Positions 10,833 through 20,051 of a DNA stretch of 64,000 nucleotides are shown in pieces. Origin of the DNA: Cystobacter fuscus DSM 2262 (GTDB taxonomy: Bacteria; Myxococcota; Myxococcia; Myxococcales; Myxococcaceae); NCBI RefSeq assembly GCF_000335475.2, contig NZ_ANAH02000005.1, forward strand, positions 496,001-560,000, read 5' to 3'. The notes beneath the pieces were generated by a model. That model was given only the letters and a program-made list of their open reading frames with translations, searched no databases and was not told the DNA's origin. Position 1 is the first letter of the stretch; each line of letters opens with the position of its first letter. Made by a program: the position numbers and the translations under genes.

Positions 10833-11749
10833 GAGCGAACGCCCCGGCGCCGCCACCCCAGCCAGCTCAGTGCCGCCAGCGCGGAGAGCCACGGCGCGCC
10901 GCCCGTGGTGGAGCACCCCGCGACCTGCCTGCCCAGCGCGAGGGAGGTGTCACCCGGGGACGACGCGTTGAGCGTGGGCGTGAGGCAGCTCTGGCTGGCG
11001 AGACCCTTGGGATAGGCGCGGCACACGAAGTCGCGCGAGCCCGCGTCGATGATGCGCTTGGAGACCTCCCCCGAGGGCGCCTGGGGGTACATGACGGAGG
11101 AGCTCAACCACGTGTGATCCAGGCCGACGAGGTGGCCGAGCTCGTGGGTCATGGTGTTCTGCACGTCGGTGGCCACGCAGTTGGGCGTCTTGCTGGAGAT
11201 GGGCTGGGCGCAGGGCGGACTGGACACGGTGGTGAAGACGAAGCCACTCGCGTTCAACTGGATGTCCGAGTCGTAGATGATGCCGGAGCGCTCGTCATAC
11301 GTGGTGAGCGTGAGGGCGATGGTGCGATCATCGCTGTCCCAGCAGTCGTAGACGTTGCCGCACGTCTCCTCGGCCCAGCACTTGTCGGCCGCGGGCGCTA
11401 TCTCCTGGCAGCGCCGCGAGCGGAAGAGAACGAGGTTGTGGTTCTCCTCCTTCTGCACGTAGCCCACCCGGCGCTCGTCGAGCAGTGGCCCCTCGGAGAA
11501 GCGCAGGTTGCCGCAGTCCTCGAAGATGCGCTGCCAGCTCTGGAAGGAGGCGCGGATGGCCGCGAACTCGCGCTGCTTCTGCTCATCCACGCTCTCCGGG
11601 TTGCCCACGCTGCTCAGGTTCCAGGTGAGGGTGGGTGTCGTCCAGAAGAGGCACTGGGTGCTCGAGTCGTCCTTGTCCACATGGCTGCGCACATAGGGGC
11701 TGCTCTGCGCCACGGCGAGGGAGAGGAGCAGGGCGGTGGTGCCCATCAT
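10829..11749 (-). CDS. Secreted matrixin-type zinc metalloprotease with MYXO-CTERM-like tail (first copy)
   Basis: A 306-residue protease and paralogue of the next gene. A short signal peptide (about 1-15) is followed by a Cys-rich domain. The zinc motif HELGHLVGLDH is at 202-212 and a Met-turn SSVMYP follows. The C-terminus has Gly-Cys-Ser, a hydrophobic stretch (APWLSALAALSWLGW) and RRRG, again a MYXO-CTERM-type signal. The start is either of two adjacent ATGs (11749 or 11746) that overlap the stop of the upstream gene. The hydrophobic core of the signal peptide is short, so cleavage is less certain than in its paralogue. Confidence 0.88.
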   Translation of the reverse strand: MMGTTALLLSLAVAQSSPYVRSHVDKDDSSTQCLFWTTPTLTWNLSSVGNPESVDEQKQREFAAIRASFQSWQRIFEDCGNLRFSEGPLLDERRVGYVQKEENHNLVLFRSRRCQEIAPAADKCWAEETCGNVYDCWDSDDRTIALTLTTYDERSGIIYDSDIQLNASGFVFTTVSSPPCAQPISSKTPNCVATDVQNTMTHELGHLVGLDHTWLSSSVMYPQAPSGEVSKRIIDAGSRDFVCRAYPKGLASQSCLTPTLNASSPGDTSLALGRQVAGCSTTGGAPWLSALAALSWLGWRRRGVRS

Positions 11750-12330
11750 GGCCGCTTCTCCTGCGAGCGCATCGGAGCCGGCTGCTGGAGCGCCGCGCGG
11801 ATGGCGGCCTTGAGGTCCGAGAGCGGCAGGGCCTGGCGCGAGGAGGTGACGGTCTGGTGCGTCCTGGCGTCCAGCAGGAGCGCTTCCCCGGTGGACTCGG
11901 GCACCGCCATGGCGCGCGTCTCGCCCTCGGTGCGCAGGACCTTGTACTTGCCCTGCGCCATGCCCGAGACATGGAAGGCGGGTCCGCGGCGCTGGAGGAA
12001 CACCACCACCTCCTCGTTCGGCGCGAAGGAGGCCAGGCCGCTCACCTTCTGACCGATGTCGCCTACTTCCCCCCCGCGCTGGGTGACGAGCACCGTGCCG
12101 CTCGCCTGCCCCTTGAGGGCTTCGGTCACCTGGATCTCCACGTCCGTGACGATGAGGCGGCGATCGCCGCTCCACCGGCTCTCCATGCGGCGCACCGTGC
12201 CGTGGACGATGACATCGGCCGAGTGCGACAGCTCGGGCAGGTCCATCTGGAGCAGGGTGGTGGCGCTCGCGGGCAGACAGAGCAGGACAACGGCGGAAAG
12301 AAGGACGCGCAACGCGCTGGAACAGGTCAT
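11746..12330 (-). CDS. Secreted protein of unknown function, head of the protease operon
   Basis: This protein has 194 residues and a clear signal peptide (about 1-23, ending PASA). The mature part looks like a small beta-rich domain containing ADVIVHGTVRRMESRW and EEVVVFLQRRG; I do not recognise the family. The stop overlaps the protease start, so all three genes of this operon are translationally coupled. That suggests a function with the proteases, for example as an inhibitor, chaperone or substrate, but this is inference from context only. Confidence 0.75.
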   Translation of the reverse strand: MTCSSALRVLLSAVVLLCLPASATTLLQMDLPELSHSADVIVHGTVRRMESRWSGDRRLIVTDVEIQVTEALKGQASGTVLVTQRGGEVGDIGQKVSGLASFAPNEEVVVFLQRRGPAFHVSGMAQGKYKVLRTEGETRAMAVPESTGEALLLDARTHQTVTSSRQALPLSDLKAAIRAALQQPAPMRSQEKRP

Positions 12331-12441
12331 GAATGGGCCTCGATGCCCGGCAGTTTAATGCATGGCGGGTGCTCACGGGACCGGGAAGCGGCCGCTTCGT
12401 TGACCACACGAGACCGCTCCTGCTATCCGCCCCCTCCGACT

Positions 12442-13884
<1,443 letters not shown>

Positions 13885-13954
13885 GAGGCCCGGGACGCCG
13901 GGGCCCCAGGTTGGAGTGGACACCACCGCGCCAGGGCCCTATTGTTCCGCGCCG

Positions 13955-14374
13955 ATGACACGAGTGCTTGACAGCCGGAAGGGCCTTTTCTATAAGGCGC
14001 GCCCGCTCGGGGCGGTGGTGGTGGCGCTCTGGGCGGCGGTGGCGGTGGCGGAGGTGGTGAGCGGGGCTCAGTTGCCTGACGGCGCCCAGAAGGTGGGCGA
14101 GAACAGGTACCGGGCGCCGGGGGACTACGAGAAGACGCTCGAGTACTACAAGATCGTCTATCCCGTGAGTTCCTATCCCCGGCGGGCCATCGTCAACCAG
14201 CCGGGCGTCAAGGCGGTCCACATCACCAATCCCTCGGGGAAGAACTTCGAGGGGTTGAATATCTACGAAGCAAATGACGAAGTTCGGGTGTATGTGGTAC
14301 CTCTGAAATCGGCTCCGGCGAGCAGCAAGCCGGTGAAGAAAGCAGAGCCGAAGTCGGGGAAGAAGTCGCGGTAG
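13955..14374 (+). CDS. Small secreted or membrane-anchored protein of unknown function
   Basis: This protein has 139 residues from the ATG at 13955. One hydrophobic segment (about 19-32) is a signal peptide or anchor, and the tail is Lys-rich (KKAEPKSGKKSR). The middle contains DYEKTLEYYKIVYP and PGVKAVHITNP, which suggests a small alpha/beta domain. I do not recognise the family. It lies on the same strand as gltX with a 70-bp gap and is followed by the tRNA genes. An in-frame ATG at 13916 exists but would add a low-complexity leader. Confidence 0.7.
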   Translation: MTRVLDSRKGLFYKARPLGAVVVALWAAVAVAEVVSGAQLPDGAQKVGENRYRAPGDYEKTLEYYKIVYPVSSYPRRAIVNQPGVKAVHITNPSGKNFEGLNIYEANDEVRVYVVPLKSAPASSKPVKKAEPKSGKKSR

Positions 14375-14444
14375 CCCGGTGGTTCGAAAAAGCAGTTGAA
14401 TCAGCGGGGTGGTTGCGGTACGGAGTGGGCAGTTGAGCGGTTCT

Positions 14445-14515
14445 TGGGGAATCGTCTAACGGCAGGACAGCAGACTCTGACTCTGCTTATCTAGGTTCGA
14501 ATCCTAGTTCCCCAG
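14445..14515 (+). tRNA. tRNA-Gln (anticodon CTG)
   Basis: This 71-nt cloverleaf has the acceptor stem TGGGGAA paired with TTCCCCA, starting with the U1-A72 pair typical of glutamine tRNAs. The anticodon stem is GCAGA/TCTGC with loop CTCTGAC (anticodon CTG), and the T arm is CTAGG-TTCGAAT-CCTAG. The 3' CCA is not encoded. It reads CAG codons. Confidence 0.95.
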
Positions 14516-14538
14516 CTCGCAGTACCCGGTTGTCTACC

Positions 14539-14610
14539 GGCCCTGTCGTCTAGTGGTTAGGACGGAGCCCTCTCACGGCTCAAACTCGGGTTCGAATCCC
14601 GGCAGGGTCA
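14539..14610 (+). tRNA. tRNA-Glu (anticodon CTC), copy 1
   Basis: A 72-nt cloverleaf. The acceptor GGCCCTG pairs with CAGGGTC using one G-U pair. The anticodon stem is GAGCC/GGCTC with loop CTCTCAC (anticodon CTC), and the T-loop is TTCGAAT. CCA is not encoded. It lies 23 bp after tRNA-Gln and is probably co-transcribed with it. It is identical to copy 2. Confidence 0.95.
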
Positions 14611-14623
14611 CTCGTAGCAAAGG

Positions 14624-14660
14624 CCCCCACCTTCTTGGGAAGGTGGGGGTTCTGTTTTCT
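14624..14660 (+). terminator. Rho-independent terminator between the two tRNA-Glu genes
   Basis: A perfect 11-bp stem (14624-14634 with 14639-14649) with a TTGG loop is followed by TTCTGTTTTCT. It should end the tRNA-Gln/tRNA-Glu transcript. The second tRNA-Glu begins immediately after the T-rich tail at 14661, so it is expressed by read-through or from a promoter buried in this hairpin. Confidence 0.85.
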
Positions 14661-14732
14661 GGCCCTGTCGTCTAGTGGTTAGGACGGAGCCCTCTCACGG
14701 CTCAAACTCGGGTTCGAATCCCGGCAGGGTCA
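14661..14732 (+). tRNA. tRNA-Glu (anticodon CTC), copy 2
   Basis: This 72-nt gene is identical in every base to the copy at 14539-14610, so it is a recent or homogenised tandem duplicate. It is bracketed by two strong terminator-like hairpins. Confidence 0.95.
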
Positions 14733-14734
14733 CT

Positions 14735-14780
14735 GAAGCGCCCGCTTCTCTCCTCGGAGAAGCGGGCGCTTCGCTTTTGC
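14735..14780 (+). terminator. Strong terminator after the tRNA cluster
   Basis: A perfect 16-bp stem (14735-14750 with 14757-14772) with loop TCCTCG is followed by GCTTTTGC. It lies between the tRNAs and the convergent response regulator gene, so it may act on both transcripts. Confidence 0.85.
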
Positions 14781-14807
14781 GGGCCCGCCCTCCCCTCCCC
14801 CTTCGTC

Positions 14808-15782
14808 CTAGGCACCGCCCCGCGCGAGGCTCTCCCGGAAGGCCATCAGGGCCGAGGCCAGGTTCGTCTGGGCGCGCTGCAGGTTGCGGCGCATGAGCAA
14901 CATGCGCACCCGCTCCGGCAGCGCCCGCGGCGACGAGGAGCCGAAGCCCACCAACTCCAGGCGCAGGGTGATGGCGTCCAGGAGATCCGCCAGGTCCGCG
15001 TGGGGGCCGGCGAGCAACACCACGTCCGGTGAGGCCGTCTGGAGGCGCTCGGCGATGTCCCACCAGTCCGGCGCGCCCGTCTCCAGCACCACCACGGCAG
15101 CGCCCAGGAGCGCGGGGGAGTCCGGCGGCAAGGCCACCGCCTCCAGGCCTTCCTCCAACAGGGTCCGCAGGGCCTCGGTGCTGCCCACCACCGCCACCTG
15201 GCCTCCCGGCGACATCCGGCTGGCGAGCTCGTACGCGCGCAGCTGGCTCTCCATCTGCTGGCGCGCCTGGGGGGAGGCCTGCTCGCCCGCCTGCAGCAGC
15301 TCGGCGGCCTCCCGGGCCACCCGCCGCGCCTGCTCCCGGCCCTTCACCCGTCCCGCCCGGCGCTCCAGCGCGGCGCGCACCTTGGCGCGCACCAGGCGCA
15401 AATCCTCGAAGGGCTTGAGGATGTAGTCACTGGCGCCCGCGGCGAAGGCGGCGATCACCGACTCGGAGCTGGAGTAGCCGGTGATCATCACCGCCTCCAG
15501 CGAGGGCTGGCGCGCGCGAGCCTCGGCGATGAGCTCCACGCCGCCCATGCCCGGCAGGTTCTTGTCGGTGATGAGCACGTCGAAGCGCTGGGAGTCGAGC
15601 AGCATCAGCGCCTGCTCCGCGTCCTCGGCCAGGGTCACCACCAGGTCCGGCTCTCGGGCCAGCAGACGCGCGCACACATCCCGCACCACGGGCTCGTCGT
15701 CCACCACCAGCACGGTCGAGGCGAGGGTGCCCCCACCCCCCTCACCTCCACTGCTCTCATCCGTCTCGAAGGGGAGGTCCAT
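14808..15782 (-). CDS. Response regulator with a C-terminal receiver-like domain lacking phospho-Asp
   Basis: This protein has 324 residues. The N-terminal receiver (about 22-140) has the acidic cluster VVDDEP, phospho-acceptor Asp73 in LITDKNLPGMGG, a Thr/Ser switch (MITGYSS) and Lys123. A charged helical linker follows. Residues about 205-310 show alternating hydrophobic strands and helices like a second receiver (VAVVGSTEALRTLL, AAVVVLETG, PDVVLLAG). They have no Asp at the phosphorylation position, so I infer a pseudo-receiver. No DNA-binding or enzymatic output domain is visible. The longer frame upstream is an antisense shadow of the gene at 15849. The start MDLPFETDES follows a weak ribosome site. 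Confidence 0.82.
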   Translation of the reverse strand: MDLPFETDESSGGEGGGGTLASTVLVVDDEPVVRDVCARLLAREPDLVVTLAEDAEQALMLLDSQRFDVLITDKNLPGMGGVELIAEARARQPSLEAVMITGYSSSESVIAAFAAGASDYILKPFEDLRLVRAKVRAALERRAGRVKGREQARRVAREAAELLQAGEQASPQARQQMESQLRAYELASRMSPGGQVAVVGSTEALRTLLEEGLEAVALPPDSPALLGAAVVVLETGAPDWWDIAERLQTASPDVVLLAGPHADLADLLDAITLRLELVGFGSSSPRALPERVRMLLMRRNLQRAQTNLASALMAFRESLARGGA

Positions 15783-15848
15783 GCTTTCGAGAATCGCACA
15801 GCTCGCGACGGACTTCGAGCGTGGCCACCAGGGGGTTATGTTGGGGCG

Positions 15849-16445
15849 GTGGCGAGCTTCTCGGAAGCCTTGGAGGACAACCCCGCTCCGCGTCAACTGG
15901 GCGACGTCCGGCTGCGCTACGAGCCCGGCCGTCTGCTCGGCGAATCCCGCGCCCCTTCGTACTGGAAGCGACTGCTGCCCACCGTCTGTCTGGGGATGGC
16001 CGTGCCCCTGACGCTGCTCGCGCTGGTGGGCGCGTGGGTGGAGGGGGCCCGCCAGGGCCTGGGCCTGTTCTGGGTGCCGGGCCTCCTGGCGGCCGCGCTG
16101 GTGGGGCTCGCGCTCTGGCTGGAGGGACAGCTCGGCCGGCGCCGCTTCGTGCTGCACTTCCGCTCCGAGCGGCTTCGGCTGGAGCGGCTGCGCTGGGCCC
16201 CGGGGGCCACGCGCGCCCAGTGGGTGCCGTTCGACGAGGTGACGGCGGTGGATGTGGTGGAGCGCCCGGACGGCAACTACGCGCTGGTGGTGGTGTGGCG
16301 CGCCGGGGACGAGGAAGAGACGCCTCCGCGGCGCGAGGTGCTGGTGGAGCACATCCTCAAGAGCGAGCAGGAGGCGCTCCTGCGCGTCTGGCGGATGCTG
16401 CACAACGCCTTCGGACTCAGGGGAGCGGGCCTCGCCGGAGGGTGA
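15849..16445 (+). CDS. Membrane protein of unknown function with PH-like C-terminal domain
   Basis: A 198-residue protein with a GTG start. Two membrane helices (about 45-63 and 72-91) are followed by a soluble domain. That domain (RRRFVLHFRSERLRLERLRW, WVPFDEVTAVDVVERPDG, ALVVVWR) has the strand pattern of bacterial PH-like domains. The role is unknown. It is divergent from the response regulator, and its last 29 bp overlap the convergent histidine kinase. Confidence 0.7.
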   Translation: MASFSEALEDNPAPRQLGDVRLRYEPGRLLGESRAPSYWKRLLPTVCLGMAVPLTLLALVGAWVEGARQGLGLFWVPGLLAAALVGLALWLEGQLGRRRFVLHFRSERLRLERLRWAPGATRAQWVPFDEVTAVDVVERPDGNYALVVVWRAGDEEETPPRREVLVEHILKSEQEALLRVWRMLHNAFGLRGAGLAGG

Positions 16446-17574
16446 GCTCGACTTCCGTGCCCGTCCCCTGCTTCGAGGACAGCCGCACCGTGCCCCCGAA
16501 CTGCGCCACCAGTTCCTTGCAGATGGACAGGCCGAGCCCCGTGCCGATGCCCACCGGCTTGGTGGTGAACAGGGGCTGGAAGACCTTCTCCTGAAGCTCC
16601 TGGGGGATGCCACACCCGTTGTCCGCCACGGTGAGCACCACGTCCTGATCGCGCGAGGACCAGCGCACCTCGATGCGACCCGGCCGGCCCGTGCCCTCCA
16701 TGGCCTGCGCGGCGTTGACGATGAGGTTGAGCAGAACCTGGCACAGCTTCACCGGCCCGAACGTCACCTTCACCGGCTCGCCCATGGTGGTGATGCGGGC
16801 GCGGTCGCGCACCTCGGCGCGCGCCAGCTTCACCGCGAAGGACACCACCTCGGCCACATCCGCCGAGGCCTCCATGTCATCGCCGCGCGCCTGCGCCCTC
16901 AAGCCCAGCGCCACCCCGCGCAGGTGATCCGCTCCCGAGGCCAGGTCCTGCAACAGCGAGGGCAGATCCTCGAGCACGCTGGCCACATCCGGCGCGGGAT
17001 CCGACGCCAGGTGCTTGGAGGCGTACTGCACCACGCACTCGAGATCCCGCCGCAGCGACGCCACGTTCTGCGACAGGTAGCCCACCGGGCCCATCAGCTC
17101 GTGCGCGATGCCGGCCGTCACCTGGCCCAGCGTGGCCAGACGCTCGGCCTTCATCATGCGCCCTTCCACCTCGCGCACGCGCAGCTCCAGCCGGGCGATC
17201 TTCAACCCGTCCTCGAGCGCGGCCAGCACCTCGGCGCGGTCCCACGGCTTGACGAAGTAGCGGCTCACCTGGCCGCGGTTCACCGCGTCGATCACCGCCT
17301 GCATGTCCGAGTAGGCCGTGACGAGCATGCGCTTGGCGTCCGGCGCCAGCGAGCGCGCGCGCTCGAGCAGCTCCACGCCCGTCATCCCCGGCATGCGTTG
17401 ATCCGACAGGATGACGCCAATCTCGTTGCGCTTCTGCTCCAACAACGTCAGCGCCTCGGCGGGAGTCGAGCAGCGGAAGATGCGGAACTTCTGGCCGAAG
17501 TTCGCCTCGAACACCCGCAGGTTGAGCGCGTCGTCGTCGACGTAGAGGACGGCGGGGAGGTCAGACGGATTCAT
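16417..17574 (-). CDS. Hybrid sensor: receiver followed by histidine kinase
   Basis: A 385-residue soluble protein. The N-terminal receiver has Asp58 in VILSDQRMPGM and Lys109 (YFVKPWD). A coiled-coil linker leads to the H box at His158 (GIAHELMGPVGYL). The catalytic domain has N box QVLLNLIVNAAQAM, glycine motifs VADNGCGIP and GTGLGLSICKELV. There is no membrane segment, so it is probably cytoplasmic and takes input through its receiver. The REC-before-kinase order marks a phospho-relay intermediate. The ATG at 17574 has GAGG upstream and opens on the receiver; the longer frame is discarded. Confidence 0.92.
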   Translation of the reverse strand: MNPSDLPAVLYVDDDALNLRVFEANFGQKFRIFRCSTPAEALTLLEQKRNEIGVILSDQRMPGMTGVELLERARSLAPDAKRMLVTAYSDMQAVIDAVNRGQVSRYFVKPWDRAEVLAALEDGLKIARLELRVREVEGRMMKAERLATLGQVTAGIAHELMGPVGYLSQNVASLRRDLECVVQYASKHLASDPAPDVASVLEDLPSLLQDLASGADHLRGVALGLRAQARGDDMEASADVAEVVSFAVKLARAEVRDRARITTMGEPVKVTFGPVKLCQVLLNLIVNAAQAMEGTGRPGRIEVRWSSRDQDVVLTVADNGCGIPQELQEKVFQPLFTTKPVGIGTGLGLSICKELVAQFGGTVRLSSKQGTGTEVELTLRRGPLP

Positions 17575-17721
17575 GGAGTTCCTCTCCGGGCCAGGTCGAC
17601 CAGCACACTCCCACCCATCCCACCACTGCGCCCACCCCCAAGAGATACCACGTCGCGCACAAAACCCGATGGGCCGTGTTTGACGCTCCCTCGGCCTCAC
17701 GCTCCGGCAAGTCCGTTCGAC

Positions 17722-17753
17722 AACCGTTGGAGACCACGCACCGTGGAACGGTT
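17722..17753 (-). terminator. Hairpin just downstream of the small gene at 17753
   Basis: AACCGTT (17722-17728) and AACGGTT (17747-17753) form an outer stem, and CCACG/CGTGG forms an inner stem. It overlaps the stop codon of the small minus-strand gene. A T tract is lacking, so it is a possible attenuator or factor-dependent terminator. Confidence 0.35.
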
Positions 17754-18037
17754 CAGCGCGGGTTCGGACTGAGCGGCGGGGGCACGGTGGCGGGCGTGCC
17801 TTCACCCGCCTGGACGCCCAGGGCGCGCTCCACCTCCGCCAGGGACGCGAAGACTCCCTCTGGCAAGCCGCTCAAACGCGTCAGCAGGGACGCCGCGGCA
17901 TCGTTCTCCCGGGCCAGCCACACCAGTTGCGTCCGGGACAGGGGGAAGACGGCGCCCCGCAGGGCCTGGGAAAGGGCCAGCACCAGCCCGGCCGGATCAT
18001 CCAACCCAGGCCCTCCATGGATTTGTTTCATTTTCAT
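17753..18037 (-). CDS. Small DUF2795-like protein
   Basis: This protein has 94 residues from MKMKQIHGGP. The segment PAGLVLALSQALRGAVFPLSR and the following helices, ending with FASLAEVERAL, resemble DUF2795, a small helical family with no firm function. The C-terminus is Pro-rich. The start at 18037 has an AGGA close upstream. The longer frame starting at 18145 is less likely. It is divergent from the small gene at 18160. Confidence 0.6.
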   Translation of the reverse strand: MKMKQIHGGPGLDDPAGLVLALSQALRGAVFPLSRTQLVWLARENDAAASLLTRLSGLPEGVFASLAEVERALGVQAGEGTPATVPPPLSPNPR

Positions 18038-18159
18038 CCATCCTGTGTGCCGCCCCAGCAGCCATGGGAGCGGCGGTCGGGCATCCACCTGCCCATTGGC
18101 CCTCTCCGCTCCCGTCCCCACCCTATGAGGGCACTCCGACCACATACCAGGAGGACGAG

Positions 18160-18372
18160 ATGACGAAGAAGAAGAGCGCGGGGTACTCGGAGAAGATCAA
18201 GCACGTGCAGGCCACGCACCCCGAGCCCTGGCCCGGCATCCAGGGTCGCTCCGCGGAGCGGGAAGAGGATCTGCCCACGGGGACGAAGCGGGCGGAGCAG
18301 GCCGACGTCACTGACGCCCAGCGTCAACTCGAGCAGGACATGGACGAATCGGCCGCCTCCACCCGGGAGTAG
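18160..18372 (+). CDS. Small hydrophilic protein of unknown function
   Basis: A 70-residue, highly charged protein that begins MTKKKSAGYS and contains HVQATHPEPWPG and an acidic/Gln tail. An AGGAGG sits 5 bp before the ATG, which fixes the start. It has no membrane segment, looks intrinsically disordered, and I do not recognise the family. Confidence 0.7.
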   Translation: MTKKKSAGYSEKIKHVQATHPEPWPGIQGRSAEREEDLPTGTKRAEQADVTDAQRQLEQDMDESAASTRE

Positions 18373-18397
18373 CGGCCCCGTGATACCGAGCACTCCG

Positions 18398-18425
18398 GGC
18401 GGGCCGCCGTCGTGGGCGGCCCGCC
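18398..18425. terminator. Perfect hairpin between convergent genes
   Basis: An 11-bp GC stem (18398-18408 with 18415-18425) with loop GTCGTG lies between the small plus-strand gene and the pdhC stop. There is no T tract on either strand. It may block transcription from both sides. Confidence 0.45.
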
Positions 18426-18438
18426 AGGACGACGCGGA

Positions 18439-20046
18439 CTAGAACAGCAGCCGCATCGGGTGCTCGAGCAGCGCCTTGAGCTCCCGCAGGTACTCGGCGC
18501 CGATGGCCCCGTCGATGGCGCGGTGGTCGCCCGAGAGCGATACCGTCATCACCTTGCGGATCACCATCTGCCCGTCGCGCACGACGACCTTGTCCGACAC
18601 GGAGCCCACCGCCAGGATCGCCGCCTGGGGCGGGTTGATGACGGCGATGAACGAGTCGATGCCGTACATGCCCAGGTTGCTCACCGTGAGCGAGCCACCC
18701 GTGTACTCCGCCGGCTTGAGGGCGCGCTTGCGGGCACGCTCGGCCAGGTCACGCGCCTCGGCGGAGATGGCGCTCAGCCCCTTCTTGTCCGCGTCGCGGA
18801 TGATCGGGGTGATGAGGCCGTCCTCGATGGCCACCGCGATGCCGACATCCACCGTCTCGAAGTGGAGGATCGCGTCGCCCTGCAGCGACACGTTCATCTT
18901 CGGGTAGCGGCGCAGCGCCATGGCCGACGCCTTCACGATGATGTCGTTGACCGAGACCTTGGACTCCAGGGCCTTGGCCTCCTCGCGGATCTTCAGCGCG
19001 GCGTCCATCTCCACGTCCACCGACAGGTAGAAGTGGGGCACCCCGGGCTTCACCTCGGCCATGCGCTGGCTGATGACCTTGCGCATGGTGGAGAGGGGCA
19101 CCGACTTCGGCTCGGGACGAGGACCCGTGGCCTGGGCGGGAGCAGCGGCGGCGGGCGCCTTGCGCGCGGCGGGAGCGGCGGCCTGCGTGGACGCCGCCTC
19201 GATGTCGCGCTTCACGATGCGGCCCGCGGGACCCGAGCCCTTGATCTGCGACAGATCCAGGCCCTTGTCCTGAGCCATGCGCTTCGCCAGCGGGCTGGCG
19301 CGCAGCCGGCCCCCGGAAGCGGCGGCCGGAGCGCTCGCCTTGGGCGCCGGAGCCGCCGCGGCGGGCGTGGCGGCGGGAGCCTTGGGCGCCGGAGCCGCGG
19401 CCGGAGCAGGAGCCGGCTTCGCCCCACCCTTGCCCGCCAGGTACGCGATGGGCGCACCCACCTTGGCCATCTCGCCCTCGCGCACCACGATGCGCGCGAG
19501 CACGCCGTCGTCGTACGCCTCGACCTCGAGGTTGGACTTGTCCGTCTCCACCTCGGCGATCGCCTGGCCGGAGGAGATCTTGTCCCCCTCCTTCTTGAGC
19601 CACTTGACGATCTTCCCCTCGGTCATCGTCGGGGACATCGAGGGCATGGCGATGGCGATGCCGTCGTCCCCACCACCGGAGGCGGCGGCCTGGGGCGCTT
19701 CGGGCTTCTTCGCCTCGGGCTGGGCGGCGGCGGGCTTGGGAGCCGCCGCCTTGGGCGCGGCGGCGGGAGCGGCGGGCTTGGCGCCCCCACCCGCGTCGGC
19801 CTTCTCCCCCTTGGCGCCGAGCATGGCGATGGGCGCACCCACGGTGGCCATCTCCCCCTCGGGCACGAGGATCTTCAGCAGGTAACCATCGTCGTAGGCC
19901 TCAATCTCGAGGTTCGACTTGTCGGTCTCGCACTCGGCGATGGCTTCGCCAGAGGAGACCTTGTCGCCCTCCTTCTTGAGCCACTTGACGATCTTTCCCT
20001 CCTTCATCGTCGGAGAGAGGGAAGGCATCTGGATGGGCGTGGCCAT
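18439..20046 (-). CDS. pdhC: Pyruvate dehydrogenase E2 (dihydrolipoyl acetyltransferase) with two lipoyl domains
   Basis: E2 core of the pyruvate dehydrogenase complex, 535 residues. Two lipoyl domains carry the modified lysines Lys43 and Lys170, each in an ETDKSNLE context. They are joined by long Ala/Pro-rich linkers. The peripheral subunit-binding domain is recognised by RASPLAKRMAQDKG and GSGPAGRIVKRDIE. The catalytic domain ends with HRAIDG (His508, Asp512), the acetyltransferase active site. The start follows the pdhB stop by 5 bp. No lipoamide dehydrogenase gene is present in the window. Confidence 0.96.
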   Translation of the reverse strand: MATPIQMPSLSPTMKEGKIVKWLKKEGDKVSSGEAIAECETDKSNLEIEAYDDGYLLKILVPEGEMATVGAPIAMLGAKGEKADAGGGAKPAAPAAAPKAAAPKPAAAQPEAKKPEAPQAAASGGGDDGIAIAMPSMSPTMTEGKIVKWLKKEGDKISSGQAIAEVETDKSNLEVEAYDDGVLARIVVREGEMAKVGAPIAYLAGKGGAKPAPAPAAAPAPKAPAATPAAAAPAPKASAPAAASGGRLRASPLAKRMAQDKGLDLSQIKGSGPAGRIVKRDIEAASTQAAAPAARKAPAAAAPAQATGPRPEPKSVPLSTMRKVISQRMAEVKPGVPHFYLSVDVEMDAALKIREEAKALESKVSVNDIIVKASAMALRRYPKMNVSLQGDAILHFETVDVGIAVAIEDGLITPIIRDADKKGLSAISAEARDLAERARKRALKPAEYTGGSLTVSNLGMYGIDSFIAVINPPQAAILAVGSVSDKVVVRDGQMVIRKVMTVSLSGDHRAIDGAIGAEYLRELKALLEHPMRLLF

Positions 20047-20051
20047 ACGTC

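Noticed and set aside
14396-14424. Possible tRNA promoter TTGAAT ... TACGGA
   Set aside because: The spacing of 17 is right but the -10 matches the consensus at only two positions.
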